The position numbers were made by a program, and so were the translations under genes. DNA of 64,000 nucleotides from Cystobasidium ongulense (taxonomy: Eukaryota; Basidiomycota; Cystobasidiomycetes; Cystobasidiales; Cystobasidiaceae): NCBI GenBank assembly GCA_022835595.1, contig BQUP01000005.1:1302001-1366000 (forward strand). The letters are read 5' to 3'. Positions 13,501 through 23,756 of this stretch are shown piece by piece. The notes under the pieces are model-generated. The model saw only the letters and a list, made by a program, of their open reading frames with translations. It had not been told where the DNA came from and searched no databases. Position 1 is the stretch's first letter. The number at the start of each line of letters is the position of its first letter.

Positions 13501-14897
13501 CTCGTATCTTTGGTAAAGGGTAAGCAAGGCGCACGGTTGACCTTATGTGCGGTAGCTAAACCTCATCGCAGTTGACGAAGGCAGGTCCGCCAATGGCCAG
13601 TGGCATGTTTTCAACGACTTCCTCGTGAGGCCTGTATCCGAGGAAGAAGCTCTTAGCTTTCCCGCAAGCTGGAAGGTAAGACGGCTTTCCTAGTGATATC
13701 AGAAAGAACACTCTAACCCGTATATGTCTCCAGATCCCCGCGATTCTCTACTACCAGCGTGCTGATGTCAATGACGTCCTTGACTTTTCGGCCCTCGAGG
13801 TTCCGCCGGATCTGTCTATCTTGACAGACGATGTCTCCACCGCTCGGTACGTCGATTGTGAAAGGACATCGTCATCTCACTGCCCAGACTGACCATACGG
13901 CCTTCTAGCAATCGTAAACCGAGCATGATCAAGCACAAGGTCCTCCGACAAGACGAGCTACCGCGTAAAGGAACTTTGGTATCTATCGATGCGGAGTTTG
14001 TCTCTCTTCAACAAGAAGAGGTGGAATATCGGTCAGATGGAACGAAGAGCCTCATTCGTCCAAGCCGAATGGCGCTCGCTCGAGTCTCGGTACTAAGAGG
14101 GGAAGGACCTTCTACTGGTATCCCATTCATCGACGACCATATTCAAGTAAATGAGCCTATCGTAGACTATTTGACCGAGTTTTCTGGTATCCGACGTAAG
14201 TGATGATCCATGCGTCTACGACTGCAGCATTTCTGATCCTGTTTATCTCCCAATCAGCTGGAGACTTGGATGTCAAGACTTCTCCACATACACTTGTGCC
14301 GTCGAAAGTGGCGTACAAAAAGTTGAGATTGCTTGTCGATCTTGGCTGCGTGTTCATTGGACACGGTCTGAACAAGGATTTCCGTATCATCAGTGAGCCT
14401 CATCTTAAACAACTGACATACTTGAATCGAGAAGGAATCAGCTAATACATGTTTTTCGCATCAGACATCTTCGTTCCGCCATCGCGCATACTCGACACAG
14501 TCAATATTTATCATCTTGCGCACCGACACCGAAAACTGTCGTTGCGTTTCCTTTCTTGGGTCGTCTTGCATCAAGACATTCAGTCGTCAGGCTCACATGA
14601 TTCCATCGAAGACGCTCGTACAGCACTGCAGTTGTACGAAAAGCATTCTCAACTGGAAGCAGAGGGGACTTGGGAAAACACGCTTGAGGAAATATACCGA
14701 GAGGGTGGTAAACTTGTACGTGTCTCCTGTTTGCTGTCGAATGATGCGGTTTTGGTCTGACTATCATTCTCTAATAGAACTGGAAAGTTCCTGGAAGTGA
14801 CGTCTCCCCTGTACCCACGCAACGAACGCATGTACAAGCCCCTAGACACCCGCATCAAGGTACACTAAGTGCGCATCTGAATCGTTTACATGTGTAG
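10538..14897 (+). CDS. PAN2: PAN2, catalytic subunit of the PAN2-PAN3 deadenylase
   Basis: This is a poly(A)-specific 3' exonuclease that starts mRNA poly(A) shortening in the cytoplasm with PAN3. The N-terminal part (about 10538-12020) is a WD40-like propeller, for example [19 protein letters not shown] and [13 protein letters not shown] middle ubiquitin-hydrolase-like domain begins at [20 protein letters not shown] near 12450; the usual catalytic Cys position is not Cys, as expected for the inactive UCH fold of PAN2. The C-terminal RNase-T/DEDD domain shows [10 protein letters not shown] near 13983, [11 protein letters not shown] near 14355 and HDSIEDA near 14598, giving the DEDDh set. The first exon ends at AWNT(Y), where an in-frame TAG shows the need for splicing. 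About ten introns are present. The last exon follows GREGGKL and ends at TAG 14895-14897. Confidence 0.93.
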
Positions 14898-15036
14898 CGT
14901 ACGCCATAACTGTATACTTCTAGATCAAAGGCTGTTGTTGTACATAACGACGTGATGATATACAATATATCACCCAACTGCGCCAGACCTGACAGACCCT
15001 GTGGCTGCAGCAGGCTTTCTAGAGTGGGTATCTGAC
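14898..15036. other. Convergent 3' intergenic region
   Basis: This short gap of about 139 nt lies between the stop codons of PAN2 (plus) and the SET-domain gene (minus). It has A/T-rich stretches suited to polyadenylation on both strands, such as TGATATACAATATATC near 14952. Nothing else is visible. Confidence 0.4.
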
Positions 15037-16903
15037 TTACCGCCTCGACTTTTTCGATCCTGCATTGTCCGACAGACTGTCTTCCTCGCGTGCTCGCTTC
15101 TTCTCTTCGCGCAACTCTTTCTTGCTCATAGGCCTTTGTCTAAATGCAGCAGTAAGGCCGTTGGAGGCCTGTGTCGACTCCTTTGGCAACAAGGAGGAGA
15201 TCTCTTCGATTATTTTCTTCAATATGCGCATCTCGGAATGGCGCACGATCAGCGCATGTCGCTTTCGTAATGGAATCGTTTCGGAACTTTGCAATTGGCT
15301 CTCGTCATCCTGCAAGAATTTGGAAAGGGTATCTGCATGTCAGCCATCTCCTTCCTTGAACCAGGAAGCTACGGAGAACCCACCTCGAGTTGATGGGGGT
15401 ATTGCGAGAGTCGTTTTTCAAAGGTTGTCTTTGCAACTCGTAACAAAGACTGCTCTGCTAGCAGCCCCTTTTTCGAAACTTTTCCTTTCTTCTGAATCTT
15501 TGCGAGAGCTGGTCCATCTGCAGTGAAGACGGAAATGGCAGCAAGCATTTCAAGCAGGTCGTCTTCATGTTCATCCAGTGTGAAGGTATAAGTGCTGAGA
15601 AAAGTGTTTTGTTTCGTTAGTAGGCCATTGTTTCGAGGTTGACCTAGCTGATTAGCTGGAACAGACTTACTCGTCAAGGTCCGCTTCAAGTAGCGTTTCT
15701 ATCCGCTCTTCCTTATCTTTTGGCTTGCATGCGACCTCTGCAATCAAATCTGCAGTAATCTCCGCTACATCCGAGGGATTGCTGTCATCGACATGGCCAT
15801 ACCGCCTAAGTAGATCGGAGTTTGGCGGGTCTCCATACACGTTCCACTGTTATTGGAAGGGCTTAGTGAGGCCTCTGCCAGAATTGACTATGCGACTTAC
15901 GATCTGCTCGCCCTTGTTAATAGGTTTTGTTGTTGTCATGTTCAAGCAGTCTTTCTCGTAAAAGAGCCTTGCATTGTCACACCCGTGCCTGGCGTTCAGC
16001 ATGTCTGCCCACGGAACCATCGATATGTACTTGACCTCTTCTTCATCATCTTCATCGTCATCCAAGTCTTCATCTTCTTCGATGTGACCATTCTCATTGT
16101 GAATATCCATGCCTTCTGCCGCTTGTAGCAGAGATGTACTACTCTCATCTGCTTCATTTATTCCGTCGGGTGTAGACTTGTCGGCTTCGTCATCCTCTTC
16201 GTCTTCTGGGTCTTCAACATGGAAGCTCCTTGATAGGATCAAGCTGCCCATCTGATTGTAAAGATCTTCGGAGTAATAGTCCGCAGATCCAAAAACGTCT
16301 GGCCGGCTTGCGACTAGAGGGTCGATGATATCATGTAGATCGTTGAGAGCTTCTTCTTTTCCAATTTTGGCTGGCGGGATTTCAAGGGATGAACTTGAAT
16401 TCAGCCTCAACACTTGACATTGGCGAGTTACGCAAGTAGACTGAAAAAAGGTCTCTCACAGCGGACAGCGCAACCCTCCAACTCTTTCAATTCTTCCTCA
16501 CTCCAGAACATTAGACTGTCGATCTGAACCGGCATGATAGCAAAGTAAGGCTTCCACAAGCTGTCTTCCTGTCTGCTCTCCCACATCATGGTGAGGATGA
16601 GCGAGGTCCAGTTCTTCAAGGTTGCCCATTCTTCTTCTGTGAGCAGGCTTTGCAGCTTGGAGTTTGATGTGTTCAGCAGAAGACTTCTTGGTATTGAGAA
16701 CAGCACAGTGTCTTCCTGCAGTGGGATAACCAGGGTCAGCTTCGAGGTACTGCTCTTTCGCCACATCTCTCGCAACGCACAGCGATGTCGTCCAAGGCTA
16801 CCGCTCCACGGCCCATCCCAGGAAAGTCAGTGAGGCCGATAGATGCATGCTGCGATCCATGTGTCTTGAACCAGTCCACAAATCGCTCTGCTACCTCGTC
16901 CAT
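15037..16903 (-). CDS. SET-domain lysine methyltransferase, SETD6/Rkm4 type
   Basis: This is a protein lysine N-methyltransferase of the SETD6/Rkm4 group; yeast Rkm4 methylates a large-subunit ribosomal protein and human SETD6 methylates RelA. The N-terminus MDEVAERFVDWFKTHG with GMGRGAVALDDIAEDTVLFSIPRSLLLN is the N-SET portion. The SET core includes SLWKPYFAIMP, then VPWADMLNARHGCDNARLFY, containing the family's 'P..DMLNH' substrate and cofactor loop with Ala-Arg-His here, and PINKGEQI, followed by a short exon giving a 'YGdppNSDLLRRYG'-like segment. An acidic insertion (EDEDLDDDEDDEEE near 16050-16090) interrupts the SET domain, as is usual in this group. The C-terminus is basic (KKELREEKKRAREE...KKSRR). 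The terminal CGGTAAGT also resembles a splice donor, so an additional 3' exon cannot be excluded. Confidence 0.85.
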
Positions 16904-17522
16904 GGCGTCGCGAGTCGATGGAGAGCAGAGTTGCAGATTGCGTTTTGAATGGCTGAAAATCCTGTACAGAGGTCAGTCACGTGACTGATAATTTAGGCGA
17001 GGAATACCTCGCAATGTCACAGAAGCGCAAGCATGCATGGCAAGAGCAGTGCCATCTATGCACTCGCGTGTAAGCTGGGCCCGAGTATTGCATTGGACAG
17101 ACCGGAGCAACGCGCAATCAGCTATAAAGTATGAAAGCAGCAAGCAATTTTTGCGTTTTTGGCATATAGCATATTACTATTCATACAGATAGAAGGAAAC
17201 ATTGCTGCACTCTCTCATGGTGAAACGAATGTGGGAATCAACAAAACTCTACTGAAAAGCCGGCGGCCAATAAGCCAACCCGATGAGAAAAAAGAGAGGA
17301 AAGAGGAAATGAAACGGTCGCTGTACATACGCTGAAGCCGCGGTCTAATGTAAACGAAAGGTAGAAAAGCAGAATGAATTAAACACTCATGACCAACCTG
17401 AAACACGAAGGAAAACACGTCTGCGTGTAGGAAGTGCCAAAAAAGACTGGCAATTGGGTATCTCTTGACCAAGTGACGAAACGGAAAACAGAGCAGCTGT
17501 GAAAGCCTGGCAACCATTTTGT
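16904..17522. other. Intergenic region upstream of SET-domain gene
   Basis: About 620 nt lie between two minus-strand genes: the promoter of the SET-domain gene plus the 3' end of the transporter gene. A reverse open frame at 17215-17517 is rich in Phe/Leu/Arg but has no start context or family features, and I do not call it. No RNA gene or repeat is visible. Confidence 0.4.
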
Positions 17523-19276
17523 CTAGAATGGCGGTGGACTGAGTTGATCTCCTTTCCGAGGATACTGGAAACCAGCTAATGAGTTGCCTCTTCTATGCAT
17601 ATTGTTCTTCTCGTTCTCTGCTGACATATGTCTCGGTGGCGTTTGCACGTCTTGGTTCACCGACAAGAATGGATTGCTGTATTGTTCTGGTCTGGGTGAT
17701 AATTTTTCGTAGTAGAATTGATTATCTGCCGGTGATCCCGCGTGACCTAGCGCAGCGGGACTAAGAGGGGGTGCTAACGACACGCCTGGGGCTGGAGCCT
17801 TTCTGGAGTTGAATTCGACGTAAGAATAATACGCTCCACCGATGATAGTGAGTGAGATGCCAATGAGATTGACGCCGTTGATGGTCAAGTTGAAGAGTAC
17901 GACGGCGAGCACAATCGTGAGCACCTGCTTGACATTGGCAGCCACGCTCATTGTCAAAGCGCCCGTCTTCTTGTTCGCAGTAAAGCTGACGAGATTCAAT
18001 CCGAATGCCAGAGTACCGTTCACGAAGAGTGACATCCAATGCCCATGGGTGAGTGCACCAGTGACGAAGGTTCTGTTGTAAATCTCGCTCATTTCTCCGC
18101 TGGCGTAGCTGAATGCGAGGCACTGTATGAAAGCCAGGGCTGCAAGGTAAAGGATTGTAAGCTATGTACCCGGGTATATCTCGCTTAGAGAGCGCGCAGC
18201 TTACGACTCATGCGCAGAAGCAAATCAAGTGGGTGGAATTTGAGGCGCCCAACAAGAATTCGGTTGGTTGCGATACCCTTGATGGATGCCAGCCATGCTC
18301 CGAGGAGAGTTAGGAAAATTCCCCACGGAGTTCCTGAGTAATCACCGTATCTGGAGAACAACAAGGACGCGTTAATTGCTTGCTTGATCTCTTCAATAGA
18401 TGGCGCGGACTCACGTCGCCAAGCAGACCCCGATGACTACAGGAACCAAAGACATGTATGTCTGGAAGAGGTAGCTTTTACCGAACATGAGGATAGAGAT
18501 GAGGATCGTGAAGAGCGGGGTTGTCGAGCGGACGACCTGGTGGAGGGGGACGGTGACCAGATTGAGGGAGAGATTGGAGACTGCAATGTTGATGGTGTAG
18601 AGGGAGCTGAATGCGACGAGAATGAGGGATTCCCGCAGGCCTAGGGATTGCACGCGCGTAAAGTAGCCGCGCTGGTAGCAGAAATACGAACCGATAAAGG
18701 CGGCGAGGGAGTGGATGCAGGTGAGGGAGAATGGGAAGGGGAAGGAGACTAGGGCAAACTTGTTGTAGAGTGTGAGGGAGAGGTTGAAGAAAAAGTACAG
18801 TGTGCTGGGGAGAAGAACAGAATCAGAATCGGGCTTTATATTTTATCGCAAAGCTGCACTCACAGCCAGTACATCTCAGAGTCGTAAAAGGTGGAAATTG
18901 CGGGCGCTGGAAGGTCGAGTCGGATGGATGGGGGCGAGAGAGTAGATATTGACAGAGGGAGCAGGCCAGTAGCGGCGCGTCTGCTGGATATGCTCGCGTT
19001 GAGCTCGTGTCCATAGTTGTGCGACGAGCTGAGCGAGGGTTTCGACGAGTGCGATACATACAGCGACTTGCTGGCTTGATGCGAAGGCGGCGGACTGGGC
19101 GAGCCGGGCACTCCCTCTTCTATGCGTGCAAGTCCATCCATCTGCAGCAGCGTGTGGTGTTCTTCTCTCTCGTCGGGAAAGCGCTCGCAGTCGTCCTTCT
19201 CGAGCCACGGCGTCGACGTGCTGGAGCCATAGCCCGGATCGCTGACCGGGCTCTGCGACATTGCGACGCTGGCCAT
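17523..19276 (-). CDS. TPT/DMT-family transporter (nucleotide-sugar or phosphosugar type)
   Basis: This is a multi-pass antiporter of the triose-phosphate-transporter branch of the drug/metabolite superfamily, probably in Golgi or ER membranes. A hydrophilic N-tail of about 140 residues (MASVAMSQSPVSDPGYG...) precedes the helices. Diagnostic segments are TLYNKFALVSFPFPF, SLRESLILVAFSSLYTINIAVSN rewritten here as LGLRESLILVAFSS, VPLHQVVRSTTPLFTIL, and VVIGVCLATYGDYS with GTPWGIFLTLLGAWLASIKG. The last exon carries the final helices (MSLFVNGTLAFGL, IGISLTIIGGAYYSYVEF) and a Pro/Ser-rich cytosolic tail. Four introns are apparent. The substrate cannot be read from sequence. An in-frame upstream extension to 19363 has an ATG, but 19276 is preferred because the upstream part is Gln/His-rich. 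Confidence 0.85.
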
Positions 19277-20156
19277 GGTGTGTATGCTGTTGTATGTCTG
19301 CAGGTGGTATTGCTGTTGATAGTGCTGAATTTGATGCTGCTGCTTGTCAGGTCCTTCGCGCACTCAGAAGACGCGGGATTTGTTTTCGGCTGCGATGCGA
19401 TGTGGCTCCGGGCGGGCGTGTAGAGTGTGTGTCGAAGTGAGCGTGAGAGTGGCACGGCGCAAGACCTGCTTGCTGGCTGCTGACGATGTATAAGTGTTCA
19501 ATGGTAGTCTAGTGAGAGTGTGGAAAGCCCTGCGTGGATCTTGGAGAAAAGAAAGATCCTCTTGCACGCGCGAGAGAAAGAATTGATCGGAAAGATATCC
19601 ACTTGAACACTTCTATAGCCAACACACAAGCACACAGACAAGCTTCAACGACGCTACAGTACGCCGTGACAGGCTAAATCCACTCTCGCAGCACAGAGCG
19701 TTCCAAAAAAACACCCTACTGTAGATATGCGCCATCACGTTATTCGCGTGCAGGCTTGGTGCGCCCTTCTTTCATCGACCATCCCTAGCGCGTGCCGAAG
19801 CCGACGACGCGTCTTGCCCTGCAGATTAGAAGCGAGCATCGGAAGCTGCTGAGCGATAAATACCGGCACCTACAAACAAGCAGGCAAGCATGGCGTGATC
19901 TATCACACGCGGATATGCAGGTTTTGCTGCTGCTGATGAGTCGCACGGCGCACATATCCGTGTCGATGTCATGCACCACATGCTTGCATTCCCTGCCATG
20001 CCATGCGCACCTTAGCCACGCTCCAGGTCGACAGCTCGGCTTCGGCATGGTTATCGTCCTTCCCTACCTATCTCTCCGCAGAGCGCGGACTTCTCTCACT
20101 TGCTTGCGTTCCAACTTGTCGTGTAGATTGACTGCTGTACCATCTGGGCCTGCTCC
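19277..20156. other. Intergenic region without a supported gene
   Basis: About 880 nt upstream of the TPT-family gene. There are several open frames on both strands (for example 19792-20160 plus) with Cys/Arg/Leu-rich, low-quality translations lacking domains. It holds the transporter promoter and long leader, with a TGCTGTTGATAG / Gln-rich stretch near 19300-19340. I see no RNA gene. Confidence 0.35.
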
Positions 20157-20838
20157 TTAAGCTTCACCAGCAAGACATCCTTCAAGTTGCTTGCCGAAGC
20201 ATCTCATTCCAGCCTCGCCCGGCTTGCCCCTCTCGAGATCCGCACAGTAATACAGATCGCCAGAAGCGCCTACCATCCGATTCTGCTCTTCAATACTGGA
20301 ATCATCTTCCTGGATATTCTCCTTGTTTCGGCATGTGTGAGCAATTTGACCGCTCTGCGAGAACAGCTGGCAATACAGCCTACCTACAGGTTCTAGGTTC
20401 TAGTGGGCAGTGGCGGAAAGGGTAACAATGGCAGCACTCTTGCACTACAAGAACGAACTGACAGGGTTGGAATCACATGGTGTAGAGAGAACCGCCTTTG
20501 CCTCAAGCATTCAGCTCTTGTCGGGCTTTGAGCCCTGTCAGTCCAGACGTTCCAGCTAGAGAATTGCGGCAGAGGTGGGGGCGGTCTAGGCATTGCGTTG
20601 TTTCTGTCCAGAAGAGTTTTGATGTGCAGCTTGCTCTCGTGTGTCTAAGTATGTACTGCAGCAAGGAAAGTGTGTGCATGTCGTGAGCTGCTTTGACGTT
20701 GATGGTCGACAATCCTTCACCGAAAAGCTCTTTGTCCAGAAAATGGCACTTGCAGAGCAGCTCGATATAGCTATCTGACTTGGCCAAGCTCGTGCTGCTG
20801 TTTGGCACAGCTAGAAGTGTGCCTTGTATGCTGGTCAT
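20157..20838 (-). CDS. Doubtful small multi-exon gene, function unknown
   Basis: Coding-like sequence on the minus strand begins MTSIQGTLLAVPNSSTS and continues SDSYIELLCKCHFLDKELFGEG; a plausible GTACAT donor joins it to NNAMPRPPPPLPQFSSWNVW...AECLRQ. Further downstream, segments such as SGQIAHTCRNKENIQEDDSS lie in another frame and need one or two more introns that I cannot place with certainty. The start codon sits 119 nt from the OYE-family gene, divergent, as is common here. The cysteine and helix spacing faintly recalls the MIX23/Cid2 family, but the key motifs are not clear. The end coordinate is one of several possible stops. Low confidence. Confidence 0.3.
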
Positions 20839-20957
20839 CCTGTCGACGACGAATTGTTGGAAAGCTGCAGTGTACGCATGATGCAAGCACGTGCCGTGTA
20901 CAGCCTATGCAGGCTTGCTTGCTTTCCTTCCACCATGCCATCACGCTTTCAGTTCAG

Positions 20958-22596
20958 ATGAGAGCCGACATTGACCTTGAAGACTCGATAGCGTTCCCTC
21001 AAGACGGACATGTCCTCAAGAACAGGCTGGTCAAGGTGTGCTATCTGTCTGAGCACCTGGCATTCTCGCATACAGGTCCTTGTCAATAGCTATGTACCGA
21101 CTGATACCCTATTGCTGCTTGTGGCAGGCTGCTATGGTCGAAGGATTGAGCTGCGTACTCACTGGACAACCTAATGATGCTCACTATCGACTCTACAAAC
21201 GATGGGCCGATGCTGGATTTGGAATGATCATTTCAGGCAAGCAAGCAAGCACGTTATATTATTCACTATCCTCCCTTCGTGCTGACAAGATGAGCACGCA
21301 CAGGCAACGTATGCGTCGCAAGTGATCATCTAGGAACTCCAGGCGATCTCCGTCTGCCAGTGGAGATTACAGAACTCACTCTACAACCATGGCGTATCCT
21401 AGCACAAAAGATGACCACGAACAAAGCAATTGGTATTCTACAACTCGTACATACAGGACGGCAATCTGTCCGTTGTGCGGGCCGTCTACCTTTCTCGAAG
21501 CCCTTAGCTCCGTCCTCGGTGAGGGTATCTACGAATCCAAATAGTATAATAGGTCAACTAGCCGAAAGCTTGGTATTTCAAGAACCTAGACCTATGACGA
21601 TAGATGATATAGATCATGTCATTCAATCCTTCGTCAAAGGTGCTAGATTAGCCTATGAAGCTGGGTTTCATGGTGTTCAGATACACGCAAGTCATGGCTA
21701 CCTACTCTCATCCTTTCTATCGCCCAAGACGAACAAGAGAGATGATGGATATGGCGGATCTAGGCAGAATAGATTGCGAATCATATCAGAAATCATAGAT
21801 CGGATAAGAGCCAACTATAAAAAACCTTTCATACTGGGACTCAAGCTAAATTCGACAGATTATATCGAGGGCGGTCTCAACGAGGAAGAAGCGCTGCAAC
21901 ATGTTGAAATGCTAGCTCAGCACGGAGGACTAGACTTTGTCGAGGTGAGCCACGTCTGGGTGACGTACAAGCTCGCACGAGCATCCGACTAATGGATTGT
22001 AAGTACAGATATCCGGCGGCTCCTACGAGAACTTGGCATTCTTAGAAAGTGACGCCCTGTCCCCAAGCTCGGCAAGATCACAACACCGCGAAGCGATCTT
22101 TTCAGCCTTTGCATCTCGTGCGAAGGAAGTAGTTCTGAACGCGACAGAGGAAAGTCAGCGTGGCAATGCACCGCTTATCGTCTGTACTGGTGGTTTCAGA
22201 TCGCGAGCTGGCATTCAGCATGCTCTGCAAGAGGACGGAATCGACCTCATCGGTATAGGTAGACCAGCGGCAGCTGATCCAGAATGGATAGAGCGGCTTC
22301 TACAGCACCCCAAGACCTCCAATGTGGATTCTTCAGACTCGTGCATCAGATACAAAGTGACTGGCGGGAAATGGCTGCAAAAGCTGGTACCGCTCAAGAT
22401 CGTAGGAGGAGGAATGATGACCATATGGCACGAGATGCAGATGTCTAGGCTTGGGAGAGGAGCAGATGCGCGGGCGGGATGGTCGTTCGAAAGGTTGCTT
22501 TTGGTCGAATTCGTACATTCCGCAATGGCGCTACCCCTTGTCACTGCAATCGCAGTGTCGCTGTTAGCTATTTATGTAGTATGGAGACCCAGTTAA
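20958..22596 (+). CDS. Old-yellow-enzyme-family flavoprotein with C-terminal membrane anchor
   Basis: This is an FMN-dependent NAD(P)H:flavin oxidoreductase of the OYE superfamily, which reduces activated alkenes; the natural substrate is unknown. Four exons (20958-21035, 21128-21236, 21304-21944, 22009-22596) give 471 residues. Motifs in order are DGHVLKNRLVKAAMVEGLS (N-terminal FMN strand), LQLVHTGRQS, FHGVQIHASHGYLLSSFLSP with the His pair, KTNKRDDGYGGSRQNRLR, FVEISGGSYE and DLIGIGRPAAADPEW (phosphate-binding loop). The second intron is GC-AG (21237-21303), since no GT donor keeps the GNVCVASDHLGTPGD join in frame. Unusually, the protein ends in a hydrophobic helix (MALPLVTAIAVSLLAIYVVW) with a short RPS tail, which predicts tail anchoring with the enzyme facing the cytosol. 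Confidence 0.88.
21237..21303 (+). other. GC-AG intron in the OYE-family gene
   Basis: The intron begins GCAAGC and ends CACAG. The join produces ISG/NVCVASDHLG, which matches the family's active-site strand. No GT nearby gives an open frame. The 67-nt length is normal for this genome. Confidence 0.75.
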
Positions 22597-22792
22597 GAGA
22601 GTCGTTAGAAAGAGTATAGCTGAACGGGGAGTATGTATATATTGCAAGCAAGCGAATGTCCAGGATATTTTGCCACCGATACTCGACGAATTGTTCCAGA
22701 ACCTAACCTAATCTGACCTAACGAAATACTGCTGCACGAGGAAGGGTATGACTGCAGCTCTTGTGACAGAGTAGCGGTGTATGGTTGACTGT

Positions 22793-23450
22793 CTACTGAG
22801 CATGCGAGGCCTGGCAGGATCGGAATTGGTCGCTGTTATCAAGCAAAAGTCAGCGGTGCGATTCGTGCAAGTGATGAAGAAAGAAACCCACAGGTAATAC
22901 TGGCACGGGGATGGGTCGCCCTTGGTAGCAGAGAGGCAGTTTCTAAAGTCGGTTGCGAATAGCTCGCACTGCTGGCCTTGCTGCTGCTGATACTGGTCCT
23001 GCTGGAAGCCGGTACTTTGCTGCTGCACGTCGCCGTAGGGCGAGGTGACGGTCTGAGGATCGGATGGAGAAGCACCACCCTCGGCCGCAGGAGCAGCAGC
23101 CTGGCCGTTCCAGCCCATTGCGTGGCTCACTCCGCGCGCAACGGTGCTGCCGACTGCCATCGAGGCTGCATTCGCGGCAATCTGGCCAAAGATGCCTGGA
23201 CCTTGCGACTGGGGGACGGTCGCTGGCACTTGGGCGTGTTGAGCCTGTTGCTGAGCTGGCACACCGCGAGAGGCAGCTGCAGATGCTGGGACGCCGGAAC
23301 GTTGCTGCTGGTGCTGAGGTGGTGCAGCTGCGCGAGCTGGAGCTGGCGCGCTTCTTGCAGGTGCGGATCTTCGGGATTGGCGCTGTGAAGGCCGGGAGGT
23401 GAGCAGGAGATAGCCATGGCATTCATGGTGCTATGGAGACTTACAGCCAT
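22793..23450 (-). CDS. MIX17: Twin CX9C mitochondrial protein, MIX17/CHCHD2-CHCHD10 family
   Basis: Three exons (23450-23445, 23382-22892, 22832-22793) give 178 residues. The first exon holds only ATG GCT. The N-terminus is Arg/Ala/Ser-rich (ARQSRRSAPARSAPAPARA), typical of the mitochondrial-targeting part of CHCHD2. A hydrophobic Gly/Ala segment follows (GPGIFGQIAANAASMAVGSTVARGV), the family signature. After a Gln-rich linker the CHCH domain shows CELFATDFRNC and, across the last intron, CQYYLDQFRSC. Both have exactly nine residues between cysteines, which strongly supports the splice choice. Such proteins are oxidised by Mia40 in the intermembrane space. The gene converges on the OYE-family gene and is head-to-head with the RBR ligase gene (306 nt). 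Confidence 0.9.
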
Positions 23451-23756
23451 GTTGGGGGTGTTGGAGACTTGATCTGGATGGAAAAGTGTTGGGAGAGAAG
23501 AAAGAAGCAAGAAGCAACGACTCGCAAGCTTGCTGTTGGATCTTCTTCAATCAAAAGCTGAACAAGCAAGGACGCGGAACCGCTCAACAAGAAGGGACAG
23601 GAAACACCAGGCTGGCTAGCAACGTTCACCCCAGCTGCGTCCTTCCATGCTGGACATCGACGACCTCGCGCCACCATCTTGGAGCTTGGATAGAAGCCTG
23701 AAGAAAGCCCAAGCAGACCTCGCTCGCAGCTGATTAGATTGCACAAGCATGCCATC

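Noticed and set aside
19792-20160. Plus-strand frame of 122 residues in the long intergenic region
   Set aside because: Arg/Ser/Leu/Cys-rich low-quality translation with no homology signs; does not splice to anything.
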